Counted from the stretch's first letter, positions 11,221 through 23,138 are shown. The stretch: 64,000 nt of DNA from Nymphaea colorata (GCF_008831285.2 NC_045142.1:19159354-19223353), one strand, 5' to 3'. The notes: generated by a model from the sequence alone, not told the origin. Program-made: numbers and translations.

Positions 11221-11640
11221 TGAATTTCGAACTGATATAAAGAATATATTCTATAGGAAGTGACAATGTATTGGATTATTTCGCTTTTAGTTATAAACAT
11301 AGTGAAATGAAACGTGCATACGAATTTCTCCTAATTCAGTAACCAACGCAATCTGCACCATGAATCTCAACGAATGGGTGCATAAACTTGAGCTATTCTG
11401 AATTACATTTTTCTTTCTAAGCACAGTTCGTAATGGTTCAAACATATTAAATAGAGGGGGACGGCTAGTTATAGCATCCAACAGCTCAAGTGTACAACCC
11501 GAGTTTTTTACTGTAGCTAAAACTTTTGATAAAAGAAGCATAATTTGGAAAGTTCATTTGTGTCGTTCTCAAACGGGCCAACCACTTTCTACCTTTGACT
11601 CTCGTGGATTAAAAAAAAAAAAAAATGTATATTCAATATA

Positions 11641-12129
11641 TATAGAGAGGAATTGAAATCAGCCAGAGAACATCTATTGTCGCATGGGTTTTTTAACATT
11701 TTGTGAAGCTATAAAATGTAACAAGCAGTGCATTACAAAATGGTAATTCATTGGCCATGGTTTTTAGCCATGAAATACATTAACTACGACAGTTTTTACT
11801 GCCCCAAAATATAACAAAAGTATATATATAATGGCAATTCATTGGACATGGTTTTTAGCCATGAAATACATTAATTACGACAGTTTTTACTGCCCCAAAA
11901 TATAACAAAAGTATATATATATGTGTGTGTGTGTGTGTATAAAATTTGAAATAAGCCAGCTATCTCTATGGCCACTAAAAACCATTGCAAATGTTTTGCA
12001 GCCAAAAACCATAGCCAAGCAACAGGCTATAGCAAATTCACCTTTTACAATGGATTTTAATGACACAAAAAAAAAAAACATCCTGTCACAAAGGTAACCG
12101 GCTGATTTCAAACACTTTTTCTCTCTATA
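11641..12129. mobile_element. MITE-like element with terminal inverted repeats
   Basis: The left end reads TATAGAGAGGAATTGAAATC and continues AGCC. The right end, read in reverse complement, gives TATAGAGAGAAAAAGTGTTT and then GAAATCAGCC. The two share TATAGAGAG and TGAAATCAGCC and differ by a small insertion. The interior has no coding potential but is rich in inverted words (ggccatggtttttagcc against gccactaaaaacca), so a folded structure is likely. Its 489-bp size fits a MITE. The TA-rich flanks make a target duplication impossible to call, so the superfamily is open. Confidence 0.6.
11741..11922 (+). repeat. 91-bp tandem duplication inside the MITE
   Basis: Two nearly identical 91-bp units (11741-11831 and 11832-11922) both contain TGGTTTTTAGCCATGAAATA and TACTGCCCCAAAATATAACA, ending in TATATATA. 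Few differences separate them (for example ggccatgg against ggacatgg), so this is a young event relative to the MITE. Confidence 0.9.
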
Positions 12130-12499
12130 TGCTCCCCCTCCCCCCATAAAAAAAATGAACACACCACATTTTCAATGACTTACTGCCAATTTTGCCACCC
12201 CATAAAAATGGGGGGAGTCCCATTTTTTTGTTGTTTTGTTATTAACCCAAGTGGACACCAATTTGGACCTTGATCCACCTTTATATCCAAATCTAAGTCT
12301 CATATCCTAGTTCAAAACCAAACTAGATATAAATATAAGCTCCAGAGCCAATTTAGATCCAAATTCAAACCTTAGCTTCATCTTAGATCTAAAATCAAAA
12401 TCATAATCGCATTTCTGGATCCAATCTCACTTTTGGATCCACACTACCAATTTTGGATCTAAATATAACTTTTGGATCCATTTTGTATCCAAACTGTCA

Positions 12500-13030
12500 A
12501 TCTAAATCAAATGCTCTACTTTTGATGTCGGCTTCAATACATTCTGCCCTTTCTATTAAATCAATGAATGACTTAGTTGGAACATTTGAAATCAAACTCC
12601 ACAACTGTTGGGAAAGATTGTTGGTAATTAGTCCCAATGCATGGAATTGAGATATCGGATCTCGCAGTCTAGTGCATGCTAATTTCCATCTTTGGATGAA
12701 ATCTCTTACTTTTCCACCTAGATTCCATATGAGATTTCATAGGCTAGTGATTGTCGAAGCAATTTCTACATTTTGGATGAACCATTTGATGAATAGATTG
12801 ATCAATTTATCAAAGTTTCTGAGCTTTATCGGATTGACATGTTCCCGGTACTATTATGCTGCTATGTCATCCAAACTCTTCGAGAAGCAGCAAAAAAGAG
12901 TTCGATGATTGTTTTTCAAAATTTATAGCATTTGGTGAAGAACATGGCCAAATGGGTCTTAGTGTTTCCTTGGCCATCAAACTTGCCGAATTTCTTTGGC
13001 AAGTTCTTAATGTATGGAAGCTTTTATAGA
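12500..13030 (-). mobile_element. Ty3/gypsy gag-domain relic
   Basis: Read on the minus strand from 13019 down, the sequence gives LPYIKNLPKKFGKFDGQGNT, KTHLAMFFTKC, then after shifts GKVRDFIQRWKLACTRL, SQFHALGLITNN and LWSLISNVPTKSFIDLIERA with ECIEADIKS at the end. These are the ordered blocks of the plant retrotransposon gag domain (Retrotrans_gag). Several stops and frame changes break it. No protease or RT follows at lower coordinates, so only gag survives. Above 13030 the minus strand is Lys-rich and may be the gag upstream spacer (KKTRKLSPKKKKKKK near 13130-13180). Confidence 0.75.
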
Positions 13031-15750
13031 AATCTTCACATGTGAATTTTTTTTGTTCATGTCTTTGAATTGAATAGCATTTAGCTTTTTCACAACCTTT
13101 TATAGTTTGACCTTTAGAGTTTCTTCCTTTTTTTTCTTCTTTTTTTTTGGGGAGAGTTTTCTAGTTTTCTTAACTACTTTTTCTATGATAGTCTTGTCAG
13201 AAGTTTCACTGTCACTTGATAAGATTCTTTGTTCTTCTTCCTTTTCTTTTTCTTGTCAGCATTTACATGTTCCTTGTTGAATTTTAGCATGAAATTGTGA
13301 AACCTTTTGTATTCCTCATAATATAATTCAGAGGATTTTATAGTTGTATTGGAACTTGAACATGATTCTTCATTCTTGTTCTCAGGATTGGGTTGTTCCT
13401 CAAATTCTATCTCTATTCTTTATCTTCTCTGGTTCTTAGTTCCCATCATAAATTGGATGTTCACCTGATTTTGAAAGAAAAAAAAAGTTAGGTTTGAAAA
13501 TGCTCTATTGATAGATGTCATTGAAGATGGACAAAATGCTTGATTTAGCATTGTGTAATAGGAGTGAGACAATATTGTTTGATGACTCGATTTATAACAA
13601 AGTTTTAGGTTAGACTTTGACTCATAGTTAAGAAGAATAGATGGGTGGATGTCTCTCTACCATTTGGCATAATCACGACCCACAGCTGAACCAAGGACAA
13701 GATAGATGTGGGAAAATAGCCCACTACTATTGTTGCGCTAGGGTGTATGCTCCATACCACTCAAGATCATCCAGCTCGTGTTTTGATATCATCAATCTAT
13801 CTTTTTTGCTAAGAAAACTGATGAAGGTACCACTTTGAATGATATTCCGCTGTGAAATATGACCCTTAAAGCCGACAACCTTTGTATGGGTTGCATTTGT
13901 ATGATTTCATTACTTTTCTATCAAAGAAGTCACAAATGATGCTTTCCTCATCAACTTGTTACATATTTCTTTGGTAATGCTTCATGTTGAATAGTCTTTC
14001 GGCAGAATTTTGAAAATGGCTTGATGGTTACCCCACATGTTTGTAAAACCAAGATTGTAGGGCGAAAACATATCCTCCAATATAATTTGTATCTCTTATT
14101 GAAAAATCTTAAGAGTCCTTGTAGGGGAAAGCTAGTGTTTCCATCGCTACAAAGAAGTAGCAAAACTTTGATGTGTCCCTATTTTCTAAAAAGGTAAGCA
14201 ATTCAAAGGTCCATGCTCTGTTTTTTGTGGTGGAAGAAAATGAGACCAACTGTGTAAGTCATCATTGAGTTATTGTACTTGTTTGTAGTGTTGCCGAAGA
14301 GTGTAGTCGTATCAACATACTGAGAAAGCTCATTGCTAAGACTTTCTAGCTGAATATATTGATGCCCATCTTATTCTAGAAGTAGTCAACTTCTCTTTTC
14401 AGTAGTCTGCGAACCACCTCTAAGATTTTAACTTATTATTGATTGATGAGGAATTGACTCTCAATCAGTCGTTGGGATCACCTTTTGACTCGAGAAGTAA
14501 TATTGGAAAAATTCATTTAGAGTGATGCTCATCTTGCCCCATAGAAACTAAAATGTATTGGTTTTTGGATTCCATTTTTTAACAAATGCATGGATCATAT
14601 TGTCGTTGATAGGTTGAATAACTAAGCTGACAGTTTGTTCGAGATTGCAATTTTTAGACTTGCCCAGAAACATACACTGAAAGGTAAAATACCATTATAG
14701 ATACTATTGGGGCAAGTAGATTCTAATTGGGAGGTCAACTTAGCATTCACCCAAAAGATGTGAACATATGGAAAAATATTGTGTCATCTGGATATAAAAA
14801 GAAAGTCCTAGACATTGATTGTCATTGCTTGACCAAATAGGGATCAAAAGAGAGTTGAGATTAGATTTAAGCATGAAACATGGAGAACATTTCATCCATT
14901 TGATGCATTCGTTCAAGCAATTACTTGAAGATAGAAGAGAGCAAATAGCAATGCATGTCTTAGAACTCTTACCTATATGCATTGTTTTTTAAAAATTGTC
15001 TTGGAACCCTAACAAATCCAAATTGTTGGTATACCATGTTCCTGGTATTTGTATAGACTCTTTTAGAGTTGTCTTTGGTTTGAGGATCTCTAATTTACTT
15101 ATTCACTCATTGATATATCAAGGATTATTGTCTATTTTGATACTAACAGGGGACCTTTAAGTCCAATTTGATGGTCCAATTATAAGGATATATCCGAGTC
15201 TCAATATATGAGATGACTAGGGCTTGATAGGTAGAGGAATTGTTTATGAAAATTTGAACATTGAAAAATATGTTTATGTCACATACATTTTAAAAGATAG
15301 ATTTGAAATGTTTAGAAAGTGTACATTGGTCTCATACTAACTTTAAAGGAAGGAGGGGTAGGGTTGATTTTAGGACTAAAGAAGCATGATTTTCTCCTCA
15401 ACTAGTCCTAGATGCGTGCAAGATGTATGATGCTGGTAGGTATGGTCATGAAGGGTTTTCATGCAATTAATGTTAGACAGTTTGAGAAATGACTTACACA
15501 TAAGAATTAGACGAATGATGACGAGTCCTACCATGATCACTATCTGTTTGCACTCCTCCTTTGAATAGGGAGGTCACACAAAGCAGTAGAAAATATGATT
15601 TGTTTAGTTGAAAAGATTCTAAGAGAAAGGATTCACCCATTAATATGAGGACCGACCATTCATACCATCTTCAACAAGGAAAATCGGTCCAAGGACTAAT
15701 ATTTCTCTTTTTGTACAAGTCATTTGATTGATGATCTTTTTATATGAGTG
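13031..15750. other. Intergenic DNA, probably decayed transposon
   Basis: No gene can be supported. Minus-strand frames at 13951-14163 (70 codons) and 14740-14982 (80 codons) have no recognised motif. Base composition resembles the neighbouring gypsy relic, and the phrase TGATATCAAAACACGAGC on the minus strand near 13775 faintly resembles a Met-tRNA primer-binding site, but no LTR pair was found. Confidence 0.4.
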
Positions 15751-17540
15751 TGCAAGAAATGGATTTGACTTTGAAGTTCATTTAAAAGTTGGTTGGAAAT
15801 TTGTAATTCAATTTTAAAGGCCGAAAACTTGCATTTGTTTTGATATTTGATTAAATTTTTAGACTTGATCAGAAATTCTTCTTAACTCTGGTATTTTTTT
15901 GCGGATTTGAAAATTGATTTGAATTAAGATTATTGGTTTGATCCTGGGGTAGGAATTTGAATTGAAAATTGGATTTTGGAAATTGGAATTGGGAATAGTT
16001 GAAGGTTTAGATTCTAAACCAATTTGAATTTGAATTTTTGGATCTTTGAACTTCTTTTAAAGCTTGAAAAGGTAGGATTTAGAGGCAAAATACCAGTTTA
16101 GGAAGACTCAAATTTTGAAAGTTGGAGATGAAATCCTCCCTTGATCAATTTCAAATTTGAAAACTTCAAGTTTTCTAAACCATTTTGGGATTGAATTGAT
16201 CATTTGTCGGGTTGAGTGATAAACGATGGATCTAAATCTTTGTTGCAATGACTTGGTCATGGGCTAATGGCAGCAACTCTGAATTGGTTTGCTTATATCT
16301 TGGCGATTAGTGAATTGTGTGCTTGTATAGCAGGTGAATACATGCTTTGCTAAAGCAAACTATATGCACCATTCAAGCTTCATTCTTTCATCTCTCAATG
16401 CATAATAGTTTTGATTCCATAAAGACATTGGAAAAAATTTGAATGTTTGATGACATCTAGATTCATTCTTGATATTGGGATTAAGAATGTGCTTTAGCAC
16501 ATAGTCCTTGAGTATGATTTGATTTTGGATATCAAAGTCTTCGAGATTTGGAATTTTTGAAATCTTCATTTGAAAGATGAATTGTAGAGTTTTAGGATCT
16601 TTTCGATCAATTTGAATAAACTCTTTTTGGAAATTGATAATGATTTAAAAAATTTGATTGGTTTGGCGAGTTTTTTGCTTGCTGATCGGAGATTTGATTT
16701 CAGCTAATTTAAGCCGAGCTATTAATGGGATTTTGGTTAAAAATCAATATGATTTGCATAAAATTGGTTTTGCTCAAAGTGAGACTTGGAGACCTTAAAG
16801 TGTAAGGAAAACTTGGGGATTGTTCGCAAGTAATTGGTCGGTCAATTCAACCTTTCTTTTGAGTTTGAAAATAGCACAAATTTGATTGTTAAAAAGCTAA
16901 AATCTCAGATTTCTTATGATTTTAGAGTTTTGAAAAAGATAAATTGATCCCATTTGGAATCTCATTTGAAGGGATCTGATCCCTTGGCGAATTGATTGAA
17001 TTTTGGCAGCTTCATCTTTCTTTGGGATGGCTTATATATATATTTTGCAAACTGATTTTTATAGTAGCAAAGATTTCTGAAAATAGGAAAATAGGCACAT
17101 CATTGAGCCAAACATCTCCCGTCCTATTTCAGGTTTTTCTCACTATGGATTCTCACGATTTAGAACTTTTAAAAAAATCCAGTTTTGAGTCTATGGGTAA
17201 GCCAATTGAGAAAACTTCATTTTCTCTGAAAACAAGCTGTTGATAGGTTTTCTTTTTTGCCAAAACTGCTTGTATGCATGCATTGAAATGCTTCAACATT
17301 TTAACGTGTACATTTTTTTGTGTGGACAGCCCAACCTGGACATCATCACCAGCCTTAATTTAATATTCAAAATCCATCTTGTGCTAGTTCTTCCATTCAT
17401 CTAATGCAAGAAAACAAAATAAAAGCTTATCAGACGGCTCACTGTGCTCGAGTGAAGGGGACTGAGTAGACTCGATGGAGAGGCACTGCTGGGCTAGGAC
17501 TGCTGCACTTAGTTTAGGAGCAACAGAGTTAGTTCGGATT
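15751..17540. other. AT-rich low-complexity spacer with TTTGAAA words
   Basis: Long runs of related words such as tttgaaaattggattttgg and gaatttgaattttt dominate between 15750 and 16900. Short frames (16360-16569 minus, 16992-17243 plus) show no motif. It forms the left part of a 5-kb gene-free repeat island that continues to 21.1 kb. Confidence 0.5.
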
Positions 17541-18170
17541 TGAGAGCAGCAAGGCTGCTGGTTTGGAGAAGCAGGGAGCTGCGGTTGTGGAGCTATAGCA
17601 ATGGAGCAGCAATGTTGTTGGGTTGGAGAAGCAGAGTTGCTGCAGTTTTGGTTTGAGAGGGAGCTGCATGCTACGGCGGAGGACAGCAAGGCTGCTGGTT
17701 TGAACTTAAAGACCAAAGAGAACTACTGCTGGAAATTGGAGACAACAAAAAGCTCGGCGTCTTGGGGTGGCAGAGCTGTCGGTTGGAGCAGCAAGGAACT
17801 GCGGTTGAGCTTGGAGACAACAAGGCTGTCACTATTTGGGGCAGCAGAGAGCTGCCATTGGGAGAAGCAACGAGCTGGTCTGATCTTGGAAGCAGCAAGG
17901 CTGCTACAGTTTGCTGGAGCAGGTCGGATGATCAGAGCAGCAGAAAACTGGTCTGGATGTATGGAACAGTAAGACTTATGGGGCTCTGAACTGAGGAGTA
18001 GCAAAGACTACTGCAGTTTTGGTGGAAAGACAATAGTGATCTGCTGTTCGAGCTTGAGGACAGCAGCACTAACAATTAGGAGCACCAGAGATGCAGCTTT
18101 GGAGAAATGTAGCTGGTCCGAGCTTGGTAGCAAGAAGGCTGCTATTGCTGGAAGACAACAGTCCGTCTAA
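17541..18170 (+). repeat. Degenerate short-unit array rich in AGCAGC and GGCTGCTG
   Basis: Variants of ggagcagcaaggctgctg and ggagaagcaNgagctgcNgt recur about every 40-60 bases (17546, 17606, 17687, 17800, 17850, 17894 and others). GC content is well above the surroundings. Because the unit mixes CAGCA and TGCTG, parts are self-complementary. The Ser/Gln/Cys-rich frames on the minus strand (17384-17716, 17671-17898, 17723-18004) and the plus frame 17601-17972 are best explained as open by composition and not as genes. Confidence 0.65.
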
Positions 18171-18659
18171 GGATTCAAGAAATCAGATTCAGTAATTGAT
18201 TAATAAAATTACTAATTGGTTAGCTATGTCGCAGTAATTGAGGACAGCAGCAACGGCTGGAAGTTGCAGGCTGGAAGAGCACATCCAAGAGCTCTGGCCC
18301 TTGAGGCGACCTGACAGAGAGCTGCAGCTGGTGATGGAAGGCTGGAAGCACAACTGCTATTGATGAAGGCTGAAGGTGCAGTAGGGCTCGTGTCCAAGGA
18401 GGCTGCGGTGGAGACTTCTACTACAGATGTCTGAGGATTCCAGCTCCTTCCCTTGAGTGGGAACTTAGAATTTATGGGACTTGGGAGGCAAGAGCATTGA
18501 TGCTTTTGCTTTAGGGACTTGGTCCCTTCAACCTATGAGCTAGGTAGAGTGGCTGTAAAGATTGACTGAAAATCAATCTTCAGCCAAGAAAGCGGAGGAG
18601 GAGGGGGAGGCTAACTTCTCCAAGAAGGATCCAATCCTACGAATGGATCAGCTAACTTC
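18171..18659. other. Spacer between two repeat arrays
   Basis: This continues the GC-richer character of the previous array (ggctggaagNN words) up to about 18500, then shifts to AT-rich sequence. The frame 18562-18759 has no recognised motif. Confidence 0.4.
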
Positions 18660-19620
18660 ATTAAGTAAGCTTTTAATTGTTTTGGTTGAAATCCTTTTCA
18701 AAAGAAGAAGAAGAGCACACCTACTAGAGGCTGCTCTTCAATTCAGTTTCGGGAAATGAGTCAACTTTAATTAAGCTGATGCATTTTCAAATTTCAGATC
18801 TTTTCAAAAAGATTTGAAATAAAAGAAGAGCACGCCCAACTAGGTAATCCTCAATTTGTTTTTGAAAAAAAATCAGACTTAATTAAGGCTGATCTATTCT
18901 TATGTTTGAAATCTTTTCAAAAACAAGAAAATATTTGAAAACGGAAGAAGAGCACACCCATTTGGCCGGCTCTTTGTTTGGTGCTTAAAAGAAAAAAAAA
19001 AACAGACCGCTTTCTCTTAAAATTTTTAGACTTCTCAAAAGTATTTGAAAAGAGGAGTAGAGCACGCCCAGTAGCTCTTTGATTGGGCTTTGAACAAAAG
19101 AGCTTTTATTAAGCTGATTTAGTTTTTAAACTTGAGATCTTTTCAAGTTTTCTGAAAAGAAGAGATAGAGCACGCCCAAAATGGGCTGCTTTTTTATTGG
19201 GGTTTGAAAATGCATCAACTTTAATTGAGCTGATTTTATTCAAAAAAATTAATAGCTTTCAAATATCTTGAAAGAAAAGAGATAGAGCATGCCCAAAATG
19301 GGCTGCTGTAATTCAATTTTCTCTTCTTTTTAGTTGAAGAAATTCCAGCTTCACTAAGCTGTTTTGTGAACATTTCCAAAATTGTATGAGAAAGAGCTGG
19401 TCCTCAATGAGGTTATCTTTAAAAAAGCTAACTTTTAAATTGGTTTTGAAATTTGTTACAATCATTTGAATGATTTTAAAATGAATTTTGCCTCAAATAA
19501 GCTACTCTTGAATGGCCTTGATTTAAATCATTTGTTCGTTAACTAGAATTGCTTAAAATAATTGTATGTGAGAGAGAGAGAGAGACCCAAATGGGTTCTC
19601 TTTTGAATGAAATCAATTTT
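18660..19620 (+). repeat. Tandem array, 108-122-bp unit with AGAGCACGCCCA core
   Basis: The core agagcac(g/a)ccca starts at 18712, 18827, 18949, 19059, 19167 and 19284, with weaker members near 19393 and 19583. Each unit has the order ttaattaagctgat, a TTTTCAAA/TTTGAAA A/T-rich piece, gaaaagaagag, the core, and often aaaatgggctgct. The core plus ATGGGC forms a short inverted repeat (GCCCAAAATGGGC). The units are diverged, so this is an old satellite-like array or the non-coding part of a large element. Confidence 0.8.
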
Positions 19621-20639
19621 AAATTCTCTTTAATTGTTTTCGTAGTTTGATTTTAATTTCATTAAGGGGAAGTTTAATTTTCACCTTGAAAATTCTTGTA
19701 TTGAATGACATGGCAAGAGAATTAAATTCTCTTTGAAATTTTAAAAATTCATTGGACCGGCCCCACACGCATGGGCTAAGTGAGTTTAGATTCAGTCAAA
19801 GTCCATGGTAACTTTGATTTAACTCCAATTTGGATTATTTTCATTTTAGAGTATATATTTTATCTAATTCTGGTTTGAATTGTATTTTGCATACTCTTTG
19901 AGACAAGTGTATGCGAATTGATTGATTTTTCACTAAGTGCAATTCAATTCCTCAGTAAACCAAGTTATTCTTAGTAGTTTGAGTTGCATCATGCGATCAC
20001 ATGCTCTCAAGTATGTAAATTGACTTCAAATAACTTTGAATTAAGGTTTTTGTGATTGACATAGACAGTTTAGTTCATAATTCCAATATTGAGGAAATTA
20101 ACTAAGTTAAAATTTTAGCTTAGCTTGGATTAGGACTTCAAATCCAAGTGACCATTGAATTTCAGATTGAGCTCCTTTCGCTTTGATCTGTATTGATTTT
20201 GGAGCTCTAGCTTAGCTTCGATCAAATTTGAACTCTTGTTTCAAATTCAGTAAGAGTTTAGATTTGCAATTCAAAGCTCTAAGTTGGTTCAGAGCTAAGA
20301 TTGCAATTGATTTCTAGACTTTACTTTAGGATTGGCTTGGATAGGCATCAAAGAACATTGCTTCAGATTTCACCCTAGAATGTTTTGCAAAATTTCAAAA
20401 TTACCACTGGGATTTAGATGAAAAAATTTGGGTTCTAATATTTTGACATCTAATATAAGGCAATCTACTAAAGTATGGACGAGTACCTTTCTAGACAAGA
20501 AGAGTCTAGGCAGTTCTATTTGGATCAATCTCATGAGAGAAAGGTGACCGAGTTACATCTGCCACCCTGGCGTACGCAATGAGCGTACCCTGGGGTGGAT
20601 TCTACTGACAACATCTATATTTATTTTCATGCCCAAACA
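19621..20639. other. AT-rich non-coding stretch
   Basis: No coding frame, RNA gene or clear repeat boundary is seen. The composition (ttgaattt and gatttaactcc words) resembles 15.7-17.5 kb. Near 20555-20600 a GC-richer patch (ccaccctggcgtacgcaatg) breaks the trend and could be a transposon edge. Confidence 0.4.
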
Positions 20640-21110
20640 TTATATAAGCATGTGCGTGAGATAATAAATATTTATTATATATCAAACAAGTATGAGATAA
20701 TGTTTATGGGATAACAAAAGATTTATAACATAATGAGATAATGAACTGACTAATGTATGAGATAATGTCCAACATAAGTATGAGATAATGTTTATAAGAT
20801 AACAAAAAATTTATAAGATATCGAGATAATGCTAAACATAAGTATAAAATAATGTTTATAAGATAATAAAATATTTATGAGATAAAGAGATTAAAGACAT
20901 ATAAATGCATGAGATAGTGCCAAACATAAGTATGAGATAATGTTTATGAGATAACACTCAACATAAGTATGAGATAATATTTATGATATAAATTATGAGA
21001 TAATAAGATAATGGACGGCTGTATGAGATAACACTAAACATAAGTATGAAATAATTTTTTATGAGATAATAAAATATTTATGAGATATTGAGATAATGCT
21101 ATAAGCGAGA
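20640..21110 (+). repeat. Array of TATGAGATAATG-type motifs
   Basis: At least a dozen variants of (ta)tgagataatg, often as aagtatgagataatgttta, are spaced irregularly at 15-60 bp. All are in the same orientation. Such dense short motifs resemble the subterminal repeats of TIR transposons, but no transposase or terminal inverted repeat is next to it. The reverse complement of the same word appears beside the FAR1-like pseudogene near 38.7 kb. Confidence 0.7.
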
Positions 21111-21339
21111 CAAAAAAACAAAAACGTTTTTTTACTGCTTAAAGGGGTGTATTGGTTGTAACGATATGCATATACACGGACTAACAAATTTAATCTTTAT
21201 CGAATCCTTAAATCTTTTTTTTGCAATTTTCATATTTATCCCTACAAAAGTTTCCTTTTGTATTAATCATATGTTTTTTTTGTCATAATTAAAATGGTGC
21301 ATGAAATTAAATACGTGAAGGTGGCGTATATAACCAGCT

Positions 21340-22004
21340 TCAAGAGGACGGCCCAAGTGAGGAGTCTTCCATGTTCTTCCATGATGTGAGCACCATGTTC
21401 TGCTTGGTCGCTTTGTTCAATTCCAGCCTTCCACCAGGCAAAAAAGTGGTGGTAGGTTGACCAAAGCTGTCCCAGACGATGGACTCATAAAAATTCCCAT
21501 GGATCATAACAAGATTACCACTATCTAGAAGAATCGCAGATCTCGAACTTGGAGCCAGAGGTGAAGTCAGTTTGGTAGACCAAACCAAAGATTTTGATGG
21601 GGTTTGAAGTACCAACCTGCCATCATCTGTGATCTTGAACTCTGCTGTGCTATCTTGTAGAGGCCTGTCTCCGTTGGCCACCCATACCACCCTCTCATCT
21701 CATCTGGTACTTCCTTATACCAGATACCAATATAGTATCTGCTTGGACTACCAAGATAGAAATAACCCAATTCAAAGACCCCATTATCAGAGGTAATAGT
21801 CTGACTTCCTGTTAGGGATCGGCCCAAAGAGAGAGTGTCTCCTGAAATACATAAGTGGGCGTGTAGAGTACTGGTGAGCAGAAGGAGAACTCCAAGGCAG
21901 TATGACTGCAACACGTTAGCAGATGCCGCTATGCCTTGCGCCATCTCTAAAGAACTTAACAAAGTCATAGGAAGTAGTACGTAGACAATGAAGGGGATCT
22001 GCAA
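21340..22004 (-). pseudogene. Truncated G-type lectin S-receptor kinase, N-terminal part only
   Basis: The minus-strand frame 22004-21567 has a hydrophobic leader (CLGVLLLLTSTLHAHLCIS) followed by DTLSLGRSLTGSQTITSDNG, VFELGYFYLGSPSRYYIGIW and YKEVPDEM. The reading frame then shifts at about 21690 (runs of G/T where VVWVANGDRP is expected) and continues as ADGRLVLQTPSK-like, SAILLDSGNLVM, WDSFGQPTTTFLPG and LTSWKNMEDSSLGPSS, then stops at 21340. This is a complete B-lectin (mannose-binding) domain. The S-locus glycoprotein, PAN, membrane and kinase parts that make up a full receptor of about 800 residues are missing. With a frameshift and an early stop it is a pseudogene fragment. In intact form such proteins are plasma-membrane receptor kinases. 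Confidence 0.88.
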
Positions 22005-23137
22005 GGGAGAGAAGACTAGAAAAATTAATGTCTCAATTTGGTATGGTCATGCCGTTGACCATTTACTGTGAATCTTAGACGCTGCAAACGTATATGAATC
22101 TTAATTAGACGCTGCTAATCTTAACTGGACGGTCCCCTGGAACTCAAGCGAAATTCTGATCTTCGTTCTGCATGGTGCAGTCATGCTAAACCAAAGACCA
22201 TGTTCACCAGCACTGGCAAGAAGACTTACACAAGTCATCTTTGTCTTGTCCAATTGAGTTCCTGAAAGCCTTGGTAAGAGCTGATCGACTATAGACCAAG
22301 TTGCCGAGCATGCATGCAGAGCGTTCCCTCAAATTCAGCACACTGTCACAGGTAAAGAATTTGGAGGGACGTGGTGAAGGGTGTTGAGGTGAAGACCTTG
22401 AATCAAATTCTGGAATAGCAGTGGGAGCTTTGAGGGAAAGGAAGGAGTTTATGAAACACGACGACGTTTCCCTCTTCCACTTTTCCTGTCACTTTCTCAT
22501 CATTAAGCCAGAAGAAATCGTCAACGAAAACTCCTCCCCTCATTTAGGAGGTGGAGGTAGAAGATGTTCTATATTTTTTTTACTTTGTGGAGTTCCAGAA
22601 ACGCATTCCTTAAAAGCAAATCATAATTTCAGCCTCCAAGCATGAAACCATCCGACTTTGTTTGTGCTGAGGTGACCTATCGTTTATAGAAGTGTAGCTT
22701 TATAAACATGGCTTTAATCTTTTCTTTGATGCTCTTTTTGTCATATCCTTTTATTGCTACCTTACTATTTTTCAACCAAGTTAAACCACCATGTGTCTAA
22801 CTGTTCTAATCATATCATTTCTGAATAATTATTCGCTGCAAGTTTGTCACCGGTACTACTTAAGTGTCAGTTACATTTATCATAATGTTGCCCATTTCAG
22901 TTTTGCTAACTGCCATTACATTTGTGATGGTAGTTAATAAACCGCATGATCTGCAGAGACAAAAATTATAAGACCGTTGCAACGAAATCATGATAGTGTT
23001 GGAAAAAAGATGTGTGTTAACTAGTTAAAGTTTTATTTTGTCAAAGGTCAACATATGTTTAGTTTTATGTTATTATTTGGAAATATTGGATTCATATATC
23101 TAAGAGCCGCTAAAAGAAATTTTCAATGAACGCCCCC
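22005..23137. other. Intergenic, no gene seen
   Basis: This is ordinary AT-rich DNA. A plus frame at 22421-22645 (74 codons) has no recognised motif and no clear neighbouring exons. The stretch may include former upstream sequence of the lectin-kinase gene. Confidence 0.4.
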
Positions 23138-23138
23138 C

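Noticed and set aside
13750-13800. Met-tRNA primer-binding-like sequence upstream of the gypsy gag relic
   Set aside because: The match is weak and no LTR could be found next to it.
17384-18004. Overlapping Ser/Gln/Cys-rich and Trp-rich frames that look like a secreted protein
   Set aside because: Several frames in both directions are open at the same time, as expected from a short-unit repeat, and none has a recognised motif or start context.
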